Shown one piece after another: positions 15,859 to 24,812 of a stretch of DNA of 64,000 nucleotides. The translations under genes and the position numbers were made by a program. Source of the stretch: Streptomyces sp. R41 (GTDB lineage Bacteria > Actinomycetota > Actinomycetes > Streptomycetales > Streptomycetaceae); NCBI RefSeq assembly GCF_041053055.1, contig NZ_CP163443.1, positions 5,935,001-5,999,000 on the forward strand. The letters are read 5' to 3'. Numbering within the stretch: the stretch's first letter is position 1; each line of letters opens with the position of its first letter. The notes beneath the pieces are model-generated. The model did no database searches. It was not told where the DNA came from and saw nothing but the letters and a program-made list of their open reading frames with translations.

Positions 15859-17712
15859 ATGCCCGAGCTGAGGTCCCGCACAGTCACCCACGGCCGCAAC
15901 ATGGCGGGCGCACGCGCCCTTATGCGCGCCTCCGGTGTACCGGGCGCGGACATCGGACGGAAGCCGATCATCGCGGTCGCCAACTCCTTCACGGAGTTCG
16001 TGCCGGGCCACACCCACCTGCAGCCGGTCGGCCGCATCGTCAGCGAGGCGATCACGGCGGCCGGGGGCATCGCGCGCGAGTTCAACACGATCGCCGTCGA
16101 CGACGGCATCGCGATGGGTCACGGCGGCATGCTGTACTCCCTGCCCTCCCGCGACCTGATCGCGGACAGCGTGGAGTACATGGTCGAGGCCCACTGCGCC
16201 GACGCCCTGATCTGCATCTCGAACTGCGACAAGATCACCCCCGGCATGCTGATGGCGGCCCTGCGCCTGAACATCCCGACGGTCTTCGTCTCCGGCGGCC
16301 CCATGGAGTCCGGCCGGGCGACTCTGGTCGACGGCACGGTCCGTACGCTCGACCTGGTCGACGCGATCTCCGACGCCGTGAACGACAAGATCTCGGACGA
16401 GGACATCCTCCGTATCGAGGAGAACGCCTGTCCGACCTGCGGCTCCTGCTCCGGCATGTTCACCGCCAACTCGATGAACTGCCTGACCGAGGCGATCGGC
16501 CTGTCGCTGCCGGGCAACGGCTCGGTCCTCGCCACCCACACGGCCCGCAAGGGTCTGTACGAGGACGCGGCCCGCACGGTCGTCGACATCACGCGCCGCT
16601 ACTACGACCAGGACGACGAGTCGGTCCTGCCCCGCAACATCGCCACGCACGCGGCGTTCGAGAACGCCATGGCCCTCGACATCGCCATGGGCGGCTCGAC
16701 GAACACGATCCTGCACCTGCTGGCCGCGGCCCAGGAGGCGGGCGTCCCCTTCGGCCTGGACGAGATCAACGAGGTCTCGCGCCGTGTGCCGTGCCTCGCC
16801 AAGGTCGCCCCGAACGTCGCGAAGAATCGCACGTACTACATGGAGGACGTGCACCGCGCGGGCGGCATCCCGGCCTTGCTGGGCGAGCTGCACCGCGCCG
16901 GCCTGCTGAACGAGGACGTGCACTCGGTCCACAGCCCGTCCCTCTCCGACTGGCTGAAGACCTGGGACGTGCGGGCGGGCTCCCCGTCTCCGGAGGCGCT
17001 GGAACTGTGGCACGCGGCCCCCGGCTGCGTCCGCTCCTCCGAGGCCTTCTCCCAGTCCGAGCGCTGGGAAGCCCTCGACGAGGACGCCGAGAACGGCTGC
17101 ATCCGCTCCGCCGAGCACGCGTACTCCAAGGACGGCGGCCTGGCGGTCCTGAAGGGCAACCTGGCGGTCGACGGCTGCGTCGTGAAGACCGCGGGCGTCG
17201 ACGAGTCGATCTGGACCTTCGAGGGCCCGGCGGTCGTCTGCGAGTCGCAGGAGGAAGCCGTCGAGAAGATCCTGAACAAGCAGGTCACCGACGGCGACGT
17301 CGTCGTCATCCGCTACGAGGGCCCCAAGGGCGGCCCGGGTATGCAGGAGATGCTCTACCCGACCTCCTTCCTCAAGGGCCGCGGCCTCGGCAAGACCTGC
17401 GCCCTGATCACCGACGGCCGCTTCTCCGGCGGCACGTCGGGCCTCTCCATCGGCCACGCCTCCCCCGAAGCGGCCTCCGGCGGCACCATCGCCCTGGTCC
17501 AGGACGGCGACCGCATCCGCATCGACATCCCCAACCGTTCGATCGAACTGCTCGTGTCGGACGAGGAGCTGGCCGCGCGCCGGGACGCCCTCAACGGCGT
17601 CTACGCCCCGGCGAACCGCGAGCGCAAGGTCTCGGCCGCGCTGCGGGCGTACGCCGCGATGGCCACGAGCGCGGACAAGGGCGCGGTGCGGGACGTTTCG
17701 AAGCTGGGCTGA
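15859..17712 (+). CDS. ilvD: Dihydroxy-acid dehydratase
   Basis: A 617-residue IlvD, the usual length. It dehydrates 2,3-dihydroxy-isovalerate and -methylvalerate to the 2-keto acids of valine, leucine and isoleucine synthesis, and supplies branched starters for Streptomyces fatty acids and polyketides. The Fe-S ligands are in SNCDKITPG and [11 protein letters not shown], with further conserved [10 protein letters not shown] and [12 protein letters not shown] motifs. ATG at 15859 with GAAGGAG ten bases upstream gives the family N-terminus [14 protein letters not shown]. No other ilv gene is adjacent, so it stands alone and ends in a strong terminator. Confidence 0.97.
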   Translation: MPELRSRTVTHGRNMAGARALMRASGVPGADIGRKPIIAVANSFTEFVPGHTHLQPVGRIVSEAITAAGGIAREFNTIAVDDGIAMGHGGMLYSLPSRDLIADSVEYMVEAHCADALICISNCDKITPGMLMAALRLNIPTVFVSGGPMESGRATLVDGTVRTLDLVDAISDAVNDKISDEDILRIEENACPTCGSCSGMFTANSMNCLTEAIGLSLPGNGSVLATHTARKGLYEDAARTVVDITRRYYDQDDESVLPRNIATHAAFENAMALDIAMGGSTNTILHLLAAAQEAGVPFGLDEINEVSRRVPCLAKVAPNVAKNRTYYMEDVHRAGGIPALLGELHRAGLLNEDVHSVHSPSLSDWLKTWDVRAGSPSPEALELWHAAPGCVRSSEAFSQSERWEALDEDAENGCIRSAEHAYSKDGGLAVLKGNLAVDGCVVKTAGVDESIWTFEGPAVVCESQEEAVEKILNKQVTDGDVVVIRYEGPKGGPGMQEMLYPTSFLKGRGLGKTCALITDGRFSGGTSGLSIGHASPEAASGGTIALVQDGDRIRIDIPNRSIELLVSDEELAARRDALNGVYAPANRERKVSAALRAYAAMATSADKGAVRDVSKLG

Positions 17713-17723
17713 CGCCTTGGGTC

Positions 17724-17753
17724 GGGGCCGCTCCTTCGGGAGCGGCCCCTTTT
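17724..17753 (+). terminator. Rho-independent terminator of ilvD
   Basis: Perfect 11-bp stem GGGGCCGCTCC (17724-17734) and GGAGCGGCCCC (17739-17749) with a TTCG tetraloop and TTTT after it. This is the textbook form, with a genuine U-tract. Confidence 0.9.
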
Positions 17754-17766
17754 CCGTTTTTCCGCT

Positions 17767-19917
17767 TCACCAGGCCGAGGGGTCGCGAGCGTCCACTGCG
17801 AAGAGGGTGCCGTCGGGGGCGGTTGAGTAGATCTTGTTGTTGGCGGGGACGGGGGCGGGGAGGTTGTTGACCAGCGAGCCCCGCTTGTCACCCAGACGGG
17901 CCTTCGTCTGACCGAGCAGGGTGCCGTGGATGCTGTCTATGGCGAGGAGGCGTCCGTCCACGGCGGTGAAGTAGAGGCGGTGTCCGGCCACGACGGGCGC
18001 AGAGGCCCAGCTGACAGACGTCTCCACCCGCCAGAGCTGGGCCGACGTCCTGGTGTTCACGGCCACCAGCGCGCCGCCGTCCGCCAGCAGATACGCGGTG
18101 TCCCCCTGTACGACGGCTTGCGCACCGGGCAGCGGATAGCGCAGCGCGATGCGGCTGACCTTGCGGTCGGCGACGTCGTATCGCACGACGGCGTTCGTGT
18201 AGGTGTCGGTGGCCGTCGATGTGAACCAGACCACTCCGTCATGAGCGCCGACGGGGCTCAGCGTCCCCTCCAGGGTCCGCTGCCAGCGCATGGCACCGGT
18301 CTCCGGGTCCACGGCGGCCACCCGGGTCTCGCTCCCGGCCAACGTCACCGCGTAGGCGACTCCGTCCTCGTAGGAGGAGAAGCTCGGCAACGACTGCCCC
18401 GGGATGGTGTGTTGCCACTTCTTCTTGCCGGTTGCCGCGTCCAGTGCGGTGACCTTGGAGTCGGGGCCCGTGAGCAGGATGATGCCGCCGGCGTAAGCGA
18501 TGCGGCCGTCGTAGCGAGTGACGTTGTGGCTCCAGCGGGTCGCGCCCGTGGCGGGATCCAGCGCCGTCAGCCGCTCTCCGCCCCGGCTGAGGACGTGCAG
18601 GAGCCCGCCGGAGAACACCGGCGGCTGCGTCACGTCGGTTGGCTGCCACCCCGGGTCGCCCCGTGACCAACGCACCTTGCCGTCCCTCGGATCGACCAAG
18701 GCGGCCAGCACGCCCGGTCGGATGCAGTACAACTCGTGGGGCGTGTAGGTGCACTGCGGCTGGCCATCGGCCTTGACACCACGAACAGTCAGTTCGACAT
18801 CCCAGGGCTGGAAGCTGCTCTGTGTCCGCTGTCCGGCGTGTTTCTCCGGGGCAGGGGCGTCCGACCTGCCGAGGACGGCGAAGGCGCCGGCGGCGAGCAT
18901 GGCCGTGACGATGGCGGCGGGAAGCCACCGCCGCCGACCTGATGCCCTCTTCGCCGCCGAATGAGTGCGGTCTTCCTTCTGATCCGGGTGCTCGCGCTTC
19001 GGCTCCGGAGCAGCCCACTTCGCGGACCGCACCGACTCCCCGTTCCGCGTGCGCTGTTCGGGTATGAACGCCTGGGTGTCGTACGAGGCCGAAACCGACC
19101 GCAGCGCCGTCATCAGCTCGTCCGGAGTGGGCCGGTCCCCGGGCTCCTTTGCGAGACAGCGGGAGACGAGGTCGACCAAATCCTCCGGTACGCCTGTCAA
19201 GTCCGGCTCGTCGTGAACGACTTGATACGCGACGAGATACGGACTGTCGGAATCGAAGGGCCCGCTCCCGGTGGCCGCGTGCACGATCACCGAGCCCAGA
19301 GCGAAGACGTCGGCGGCCGGACCGACCTGTCGTGGCCTGCGGAATTGTTCGGGAGCCATGAACGGCGGAGTGCCGATCAACTTGCCCGTCTCCGTGCGCA
19401 ATTCACTGTCGGAGGGCCGCGAGATACCGAAGTCGATGACTTTCGGCCCGTCGTCGGCCAACAGGACGTTGCTGGGTTTGAGATCTCGATGTACGACCCC
19501 GGCCCGATGGATGTCCCGCAGGGCCTCGGCGAGGCCCGCCATGAGATGGCGCAGCCGGGCGGGCGGCATCGCACCATTCCGCTTCACATGTTCGGCGAGG
19601 GTCGGCCCGGGGATGAACAGCGTTGCCATCCACGGCTGGTCGGCCCCGGGGTCGGCGTCCACGACGGGCGCGGTGAAGGCGCCGCTCACCCGTCGGGCGG
19701 CCGCGACTTCCTGCCTGAACCGCCCCCGGAACTCGGGGTCTTGGGCAAACTCGGCGTGCACGACTTTGACGGCGAGCCGCAACCCGGAGGCGGACCGTGC
19801 CAGATGCACGATGCCCATGCCACCGGAGCCGAGTTCCGCCTCCAGCAGGTACTGCCCGGCGTAGCGCGGATGTTCCGCTTCCGGGTCCGTACCGGTGCTG
19901 CGCTGTGGCGGCATCAC
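17767..19917 (-). CDS. Membrane Ser/Thr protein kinase with external PQQ-type beta-propeller
   Basis: A 716-residue Hanks-type kinase. The kinase domain (about 20-280) has the glycine loop LGSGGMGIVHLA, the lysine in LAVKVV, the catalytic loop VVHRDLKPSNVLL, VIDFG and a GTPPFMAPEQ activation-loop end. A basic region precedes one transmembrane helix at about 335-355 (WLPAAIVTAMLAAGAFAVLG). The C-terminal 350 residues form Trp-docking beta-propeller repeats of the type ALDPATGATRW, DAATGKKKWQ and VDPETGAMRW, placed outside the cell as a sensor. It starts at GTG 19917 or the next codon, ATG 19914, both after GGGGGTGA. It converges with ilvD. Confidence 0.92.
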   Translation of the reverse strand: MMPPQRSTGTDPEAEHPRYAGQYLLEAELGSGGMGIVHLARSASGLRLAVKVVHAEFAQDPEFRGRFRQEVAAARRVSGAFTAPVVDADPGADQPWMATLFIPGPTLAEHVKRNGAMPPARLRHLMAGLAEALRDIHRAGVVHRDLKPSNVLLADDGPKVIDFGISRPSDSELRTETGKLIGTPPFMAPEQFRRPRQVGPAADVFALGSVIVHAATGSGPFDSDSPYLVAYQVVHDEPDLTGVPEDLVDLVSRCLAKEPGDRPTPDELMTALRSVSASYDTQAFIPEQRTRNGESVRSAKWAAPEPKREHPDQKEDRTHSAAKRASGRRRWLPAAIVTAMLAAGAFAVLGRSDAPAPEKHAGQRTQSSFQPWDVELTVRGVKADGQPQCTYTPHELYCIRPGVLAALVDPRDGKVRWSRGDPGWQPTDVTQPPVFSGGLLHVLSRGGERLTALDPATGATRWSHNVTRYDGRIAYAGGIILLTGPDSKVTALDAATGKKKWQHTIPGQSLPSFSSYEDGVAYAVTLAGSETRVAAVDPETGAMRWQRTLEGTLSPVGAHDGVVWFTSTATDTYTNAVVRYDVADRKVSRIALRYPLPGAQAVVQGDTAYLLADGGALVAVNTRTSAQLWRVETSVSWASAPVVAGHRLYFTAVDGRLLAIDSIHGTLLGQTKARLGDKRGSLVNNLPAPVPANNKIYSTAPDGTLFAVDARDPSAW

Positions 19918-20049
19918 TCACCCCCGTGTGGTCCGTCCGCATGCGCGACGCGCAGAGCCTAGTCGATGCTTCGTGCGAAACCTCGGCGGCTTGCTAGCCT
20001 CAGCGCTCAGCACGATTTTGGCGTGAACCATTCAACGGGGGAGGCCAGG

Positions 20050-20370
20050 ATGGCCACGGAAGACGTAGAGATCACAGGCGCGGGGGAGACGGCCGCAGCG
20101 GAGCCGCTGAGCGCGGAAGCGACGCGCACGTACCCGATCGCACCGGGCTACAGCGTCAACGTCCGCAGCGGCCCGGGCACGCACTACCGGGTCGTCCGCA
20201 CTCTGCCGGCGGGCTCGAGCATCCCGATCCGCTGCCAGTGCCCGGGGGAGTCCGTCAGTGGTCCGTACGGTACGTCCAACATCTGGGACAACATCGCCAA
20301 CGCGCAGTTCGTGGCGGACGCGTACGTCAAGACGGGCAGCGACGGCTACGTAGCTCCGCGCTGCTCTTGA
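20050..20370 (+). CDS. Small SH3-like domain protein without signal peptide
   Basis: A 106-residue protein. An acidic N-terminus (MATEDVEITGAGETAAAEPL) leads into a domain of about 75 residues beginning RTYPIAPGYSVNVRSGPGTH, which resembles bacterial SH3 (SH3b) domains. It ends in YVKTGSDGYVAPRCS. Conserved cysteines are in IRCQCPG and at the C-terminus. No signal peptide is visible, so it should stay in the cytosol or leave by another route. The gene has a good GGGGGAGG ribosome site. The next gene, 17 bp downstream, encodes the same domain with a signal peptide, so the pair arose by tandem duplication. Confidence 0.75.
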   Translation: MATEDVEITGAGETAAAEPLSAEATRTYPIAPGYSVNVRSGPGTHYRVVRTLPAGSSIPIRCQCPGESVSGPYGTSNIWDNIANAQFVADAYVKTGSDGYVAPRCS

Positions 20371-20387
20371 GGACAAGGGGAAGCACC

Positions 20388-20732
20388 GTGAAGAAAGTGT
20401 CGGGCAGACGGGGCATGGTGATCGGAGGGCTCGCCGCAGCGCTCCTGATGGTGGCGGGGGCCGGGTCCCAGGCATCGGCCGCGCTGCGCACGTATCCGAT
20501 CGCGCCGGGTATCGAGCTCAACGTCCGCAGCGGCCCGGGAGTGCACTTCTCCATCGTCCGCATGCTGCCGGCGGGCTCCAGCGTTCCCATCTACTGCCAG
20601 GCCCCGGGAGATACGGTCACCGGCACGTACGGGACGTCGAACATCTGGGACAACATCTCCAATGGCCAGTTCGTAGCGGATGCCTACGTAAACACAGGCA
20701 GCGACGGCTACGTAGCCCCACGCTGCTCCTGA
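20388..20732 (+). CDS. Secreted SH3-like domain protein
   Basis: A 114-residue protein with a signal peptide (KKVSGRRGMVIGGLAAALL, cleaved around SQASA/AL) and an SH3b-like domain. That domain is about 75 percent identical, by eye, to the preceding gene product over LRTYPIAPG to the C-terminal VAPRCS. SH3b domains usually bind cell-wall peptides. I chose the GTG preceded by AAGGGGAAG; a longer open frame would start inside the upstream gene. It is co-directional and probably co-transcribed with the upstream paralogue. Confidence 0.8.
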   Translation: MKKVSGRRGMVIGGLAAALLMVAGAGSQASAALRTYPIAPGIELNVRSGPGVHFSIVRMLPAGSSVPIYCQAPGDTVTGTYGTSNIWDNISNGQFVADAYVNTGSDGYVAPRCS

Positions 20733-20781
20733 ACCACCCCGGTCAGGACCCCGCGGCAGGCACCGGAGCAATAATCGTCGG

Positions 20782-21282
20782 GTGAGCGACGAGACCGAGA
20801 CCGGAACCGGCACCCCCGCGGGGCCCCAGCCCGAACCCCTGCGTTTCTTCGGGACGACCTGGGTGGAGCACGACGGCGGCTATACGGGCCGCCGTATCGG
20901 CGTCGCCATGGGCGCCCTGGCGGCCGCGGTGGCCGCCTGCTTCGTCCTCCGCTTCGCCTACCAGGGCCTGGCGATCGCGGACGTGGGCAAGCCCGTGACC
21001 GTCCTGGTCGTGGTGATGTTCGCGGTCTGCAGCGCCCTGGCGTTCCGCCACACCTGGGACGCGTTCGGCAAGCGCCCCGACCCCGACCGCCAGGCCTCCC
21101 TCCGCGGCCCCCTGGCCATCGGCTTCATCGGCTCCCTCCTCGCCTACTTCTTCCGCTCCCTCACCGAGGCCCCGGGCGAGAAACTCCACCGCGAGGAGTA
21201 CGAGACGGCACGGGAGCAGTACGAGCGCCGCACCAAGCGCCGCACGGGCAACCCGTCGCGTAAGCGAGGCCGCCGCTCCTAG
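20782..21282 (+). CDS. Small membrane protein of unknown function
   Basis: A 166-residue protein with an acidic N-terminus and three hydrophobic stretches (GVAMGALAAAVAACFVLRFA; VTVLVVVMFAVCSALAFR; LAIGFIGSLLAYFF). It ends in a basic tail (YERRTKRRTGNPSRKRGRRS). No enzyme motif is seen. The GTG start is preceded by AATAAT six bases upstream, compatible with a leaderless transcript. It is found as a conserved hypothetical in streptomycetes. It converges on the neocarzinostatin-like gene. Confidence 0.75.
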   Translation: MSDETETGTGTPAGPQPEPLRFFGTTWVEHDGGYTGRRIGVAMGALAAAVAACFVLRFAYQGLAIADVGKPVTVLVVVMFAVCSALAFRHTWDAFGKRPDPDRQASLRGPLAIGFIGSLLAYFFRSLTEAPGEKLHREEYETAREQYERRTKRRTGNPSRKRGRRS

Positions 21283-21366
21283 GTGCCGGAGCCCGGCCGG
21301 CGCCGGGCCCCGCGGGTGCGAGCGCACCCGTCAGCGGTGCCCGGCACCGGGTCGGCTCGGCATGTC

Positions 21367-21777
21367 TCAGCCGAAGGAGATGCTGGTGCCGACGGGGCCC
21401 GTGGCCTCGAGGTAGGCGACCAACTGACACTGCTGCGCGGCGCAGTCCACGCTCACGGTGGAGCCGGTGCCCCAGTCGGTGGCCGTGAACGCCTTCCGCA
21501 CGGTGTAGCCGACGGTGAAGGTGCCGTCGGCGCCGACGGTGGCCTTCGTCAGGGCGTCGGTGCACGTGGTGGTCTCCCTGCACTGCGACACGGCGACCTC
21601 GGCGCCCGCCGGGTAGCCGGTGCCCGTCACGGTGACGGACTGGCCGTCGGCCAGTCCGGTGCCGGGCGAGGCGGTCACCGCCGGGGCCGCGGAGGCCGGG
21701 GCCGTGGAGAAGGCGAGGGCGGCTACGGCGGCGGCGCCCAGCATGCCGGCCTTGGTCAGACGCGAGCGGATCTGCAT
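21367..21777 (-). CDS. Secreted neocarzinostatin-like (enediyne apoprotein) domain protein
   Basis: A 136-residue protein. The signal peptide is MQIRSRLTKAGMLGAAAVAA to PASAA. The mature 110 residues align by eye with neocarzinostatin apoprotein: VTASPGTGLADGQSVTVTGT, AVSQCRETTTCTD, TWGTGSTVSVDC-type and AAQQCQLV segments, and the closing GPVGTSISFG. The four cysteines sit where the two disulfides of the family lie. Family members bind and stabilise enediyne chromophores, but many streptomycetes carry orphan copies. No enediyne synthase genes are present here. The start has GGGGAGAGCAAC directly upstream; the longer frame lacks this. Confidence 0.8.
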   Translation of the reverse strand: MQIRSRLTKAGMLGAAAVAALAFSTAPASAAPAVTASPGTGLADGQSVTVTGTGYPAGAEVAVSQCRETTTCTDALTKATVGADGTFTVGYTVRKAFTATDWGTGSTVSVDCAAQQCQLVAYLEATGPVGTSISFG

Positions 21778-22332
21778 GTTGCTCTCCCCAATGAATGCGA
21801 TAGGTCCGGAACGGCGCGCTTGGTGATCACGCCTCACCCAGGCTCGGCCGGGGCGCATGAGACTGGCTCGACATCGGCTCGAATCCGGCTCGAAGCCCGG
21901 CTGTGGGAGCGGGCTGTAGAAGCACGGCTGTGGGAGAACGGCGGTGGGAGCACGGCCGTCGGCGTGCGACCGGCCCGGGGCACGCGTACGCCCGGATGGT
22001 CACGTACCGTGCCGCCGGATCGGATGGCGGAACCGGGGCTGCGCGCCCTCGGACCGTCGCTACGGATGCGGCGTGGTGGTCGTTGCCGGTGTGACACTGC
22101 GGACGTGGCGACCGTGGGTGGACCGGAGTCCATTCACCTCGTACGACGTGCGACTTCGCCGGGCACTGCCTGGTCATCACGCGCACCGGGGACATCCCGG
22201 GCGGCGAAGGGGACTTACGTGCCAGCGCGATTACGGGGGTCTGGGGGCGCAGCCTCAGGTACGGGACGGGCAGGGGCGGAGGGGGCGAAAACCCCCTACC
22301 CCCACCCCCAACCCACCCGCCACCATGACGGT
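21778..22332. other. 555-bp intergenic region with repeats, no supported gene
   Basis: It contains short degenerate repeats (CGGCTGTGGGAGC, CACGGCTGTGGGAGAACGG, CGGTGGGAGCACGG) at about 21895-21960 and the family A repeat at 22232-22291. Open frames cross it in several registers, but none has a start signal or protein-like codon pattern I trust. Confidence 0.5.
22232..22291 (-). repeat. Dispersed intergenic repeat, family A, inverted copy
   Basis: On the minus strand it reads TTTTCGCCCCCTCCGCCCCT, GCCCGTCCCGTACC, then GCTGCGCCCCCAGACCCC. It lies just ahead of the methyltransferase start. Confidence 0.7.
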
Positions 22333-23124
22333 ATGACGACACCCCCCCCCCAACCCCCCACCCCCACCCGAGCCCACTCCTTCAACACCGCCGCAGCCCA
22401 ATACGCCGCGAACCGCCCCTCCTACCCACCCACCCTCTTCGACGCGATCGAAGCCCTCGCGACCCGCCCCCTCGCCGGCGCGAAGGTCATCGACGTAGGC
22501 GCAGGCACCGGCATAGCGACCGCCCTCCTCCACGCAAGGGGCGCGGACGTCCTCGCCGTCGAACCCGGCGACGGCATGACCGCCGAATTCCGCCGCACCC
22601 TCCCGCACATCCCGATCGTCCGAGGCAACGGCAACGCCCTCCCCCTGGCCACCGCCTCCGCCGATTTCCTCACGTACGCCCAGTCCTGGCACTGGACCGA
22701 CACGGCCCACTCCGTGCCGGAGGCACTGCGCGTCCTGCGCCCGGGCGGCGCCCTGGCCCTCTGGTGGAACACCGAAGCCCTGGACGTCCCGTGGATCGCG
22801 GCGGCAGCCACCCGCACCGAGCGCTACCTCGGCATCGACCAGGTGGGCGAAACGAGCGGCAGCGGCGCGAGAGCCGCCGCCATCCTCGCCGCCGACCCGA
22901 GCGGCCGACTCGCCTTCGACCGCCGCCAGGTCCGCTGGAGCCGCTGCGTCCCCCTGGACACCCACCTCGCCAACATCGGCAGCCACTCGGCGTTCCTGGT
23001 CCTCGGCGAGGAACGCACCGCCGAGTTCCTCGCCGAGGAGAGGCGTCACCTCCTGCCGACCTTCCCGGACGGAATCGTGGAGGAGACCTACGTCGTGGAC
23101 CTGCTGGTGGCGACCCGTTCGTGA
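22333..23124 (+). CDS. Class I SAM-dependent methyltransferase
   Basis: A 263-residue methyltransferase. A Pro/Thr-rich start (TTPPPQPPTPTRAHSFNTAA) precedes the AAQYAANRPSYPPTLFDAI motif typical of the UbiE/type-11 group. SAM motif I is KVIDVGAGTGIATALL, motif II AVEPGDGM, and the motif III region is SWHWTD with LRVLRPGGALALWW. The substrate is unknown. The ATG at 22333 is chosen over the open upstream frame, which is intergenic repeat. Its last 37 bases overlap the 3' end of the convergent SulP gene, so the transcripts are antisense at their tails. Confidence 0.85.
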   Translation: MTTPPPQPPTPTRAHSFNTAAAQYAANRPSYPPTLFDAIEALATRPLAGAKVIDVGAGTGIATALLHARGADVLAVEPGDGMTAEFRRTLPHIPIVRGNGNALPLATASADFLTYAQSWHWTDTAHSVPEALRVLRPGGALALWWNTEALDVPWIAAAATRTERYLGIDQVGETSGSGARAAAILAADPSGRLAFDRRQVRWSRCVPLDTHLANIGSHSAFLVLGEERTAEFLAEERRHLLPTFPDGIVEETYVVDLLVATRS

Positions 23125-24509
23125 TCCCGCCCGGCGGCCCACCCCTCGAGGGCCGCCGCACACGCGTGGTCCACATGCCGCAACCCGCCCAACTCCAGCC
23201 GTACGTCCCGGTCGTGCGGCAACGCCTCCAAGGCGTCCAGCAGCTTGGGCAGACGCAGGAAGGTCGCATTGCCGACCACTCGTACGACCATCCCCGAGGC
23301 CCCGCGGTCCTCGGTCTCGATGTGCACATGGCTGATGTCCCACGCGGTCTTGGCCACGGCGAGCGCGAGCCCGGCCAGCACGCCCTCGAACAGGTTCCCG
23401 GCCACGATCGCCACCGCCGTCACGGCGAGCACGACCAGTTCCCCCCGATGCGCCCGCCACAGCGGCCCCAACTCCCGCACCGGCACCAGCTTGCAGCCCG
23501 CGTGCACGAGCAGACCCGCAAGCGCCGCCACCGGAATCCATCCGAGCACGCCCGGCACCACGGCCGTGAAGAGAAGCAGCCACACCCCATGCAGCACGCG
23601 TGACACCTTCGTCCGCGCCCCGGCCTGCACATTCGCCGCACTCCGTACGATCACCGCGGTCATCGGCAGTGCCCCGAGCACCCCGCACACGGCATTCCCC
23701 GCGCCCTGCGCGATCAACTCCCGGTCGTAGTCGGTCCGCGGCCCCCGATGCAGCCGGTCCACCGCCGCCGCGCTGAACAACGACTCGGCCGACGCGATCA
23801 GTGCGAACGCCAGCACCGTCCCGATCACGCCCACTTCCGTGAGCCGCCCCAAATCCCCCATCCCCGGCGGCCGTACGGCATCAAGCAGCCCGCGCACCTC
23901 GACCCGCCGCACGGACAGGTCGAGCACCCCGGTCACGACCGACGCGAGCGCCACCGCCAACAGCGGCGCGGGCACCACACGCGCTCCCCGTCGCCAACGC
24001 GGCCACAGCAGGAGTACGACCACGGTGGCGCCGCCGATCGCAAAGGCCATCGGATCGGCGTCACCCACCAGCGAGCCGAGCCCGGCGATCTTCCCGAGCC
24101 CACTCGCGGGCGCGGGGACGTCACCCATGGCGTACACCTGGCCCGCGATCAGCACGAGCCCGATCCCGGCGAGCATCCCTTGCACCACGGCCACGGACAC
24201 GGCCCGGAACCACCGCCCGAGCCGCAGCACCCCGAGCCCGAGCTGCACCAGCCCGGCCCCGAGCACCAGCACACCCAGCGCCCGCACGCCGTACGACTGC
24301 ACCGCCTCGTACACGAGCACGGTCAGCCCGGCCGCGGGCCCGCTGACCTGCAGGCTGCTGCCGGGCAGTATTCCGGCGACCAGCCCGCCGACGATCCCGG
24401 TCACCAGCCCCAGCTCGGCGGGCACACCGGAGGCCATGGCGACCCCCACGCACAGGGGCAGTGCGACGAGAAACACGACGAGGGACGCGAACAGATCCGC
24501 TTTACGCAT
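23088..24509 (-). CDS. SulP family inorganic anion transporter
   Basis: A 473-residue membrane transporter with 10-12 hydrophobic helices beginning DLFASLVVFLVALPLCVGVA. It has the SulP signature around GLVTGIVGGLVAGILPGSSL and SGPAAGLTVLVYEAV, and a short C-terminal STAS-like domain (VVRVVGNATFLRLPKLLDAL, then LRHVDHACAAALEGW). Relatives carry sulfate, bicarbonate or other anions. The substrate is not decided, and no carbonic anhydrase gene is adjacent. The start has GGAGGTGCC seven bases upstream; the frame is open further upstream without such support. Confidence 0.88.
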   Translation of the reverse strand: MRKADLFASLVVFLVALPLCVGVAMASGVPAELGLVTGIVGGLVAGILPGSSLQVSGPAAGLTVLVYEAVQSYGVRALGVLVLGAGLVQLGLGVLRLGRWFRAVSVAVVQGMLAGIGLVLIAGQVYAMGDVPAPASGLGKIAGLGSLVGDADPMAFAIGGATVVVLLLWPRWRRGARVVPAPLLAVALASVVTGVLDLSVRRVEVRGLLDAVRPPGMGDLGRLTEVGVIGTVLAFALIASAESLFSAAAVDRLHRGPRTDYDRELIAQGAGNAVCGVLGALPMTAVIVRSAANVQAGARTKVSRVLHGVWLLLFTAVVPGVLGWIPVAALAGLLVHAGCKLVPVRELGPLWRAHRGELVVLAVTAVAIVAGNLFEGVLAGLALAVAKTAWDISHVHIETEDRGASGMVVRVVGNATFLRLPKLLDALEALPHDRDVRLELGGLRHVDHACAAALEGWAAGRDHERVATSRSTT

Positions 24510-24805
24510 GACAACGGCACCTCCGATTGAGAGCGGGAGATGCGTGGGTGCCGAGCCGGGGGAGGGCACGGCGGACGTACGACGCGACGCACAGACCCGA
24601 CACGGGTGCGTGACCGCGCACTGAAATCCATTGTCGGTAACGGAAGTTGATCGCGCAGCCCTTCCGTGTAACCGCCGCGTGAAGACGGAAGTGCGCCATC
24701 CCGTCACGCGCCGGAGCGTCCCCTTCCGATCACGCCGACGCGCGCCTGCGCCGCCCGATGCGACCGGGCTTGACCATCCCGCTCCCCGGGAGCAATATTC
24801 ATCAC
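24510..24805. promoter_or_regulatory. Divergent promoter region of the SulP and ABC exporter genes
   Basis: This 296-bp region contains an A/T-richer patch (CATTGTCGGTAACGGAAGTT) at about 24632-24651 and the ABC operator at its right end. No gene is supported. I looked for riboswitch-like pairing ahead of the SulP gene and saw none. Confidence 0.4.
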
Positions 24806-24812
24806 GTGATGA
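24794..24812 (+). promoter_or_regulatory. Palindromic operator over the start of the ABC exporter operon
   Basis: TCATCACGTGATGA (24799-24812) is a perfect 14-bp palindrome that contains both candidate start codons, GTG 24806 and ATG 24809. AATATT at 24794-24799 ends six bases before the GTG and can serve as the -10 box of a leaderless transcript. A repressor bound here would cover the -10 region and the start of transcription. Confidence 0.6.

Noticed and set aside
21283..22332. 350-codon open extension ahead of the methyltransferase
   Set aside because: It crosses an intergenic repeat and the antisense of the neocarzinostatin-like gene; the family N-terminus starts at 22333.
21367..24509. 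Enediyne or other natural-product gene cluster around the neocarzinostatin-like gene
   Set aside because: Neighbours are a kinase, small proteins, a methyltransferase and an anion transporter; there is no PKS, NRPS or tailoring set.
24510..24805. Riboswitch ahead of the SulP transporter
   Set aside because: No conserved riboswitch core could be seen; the region is ordinary apart from the ABC operator.
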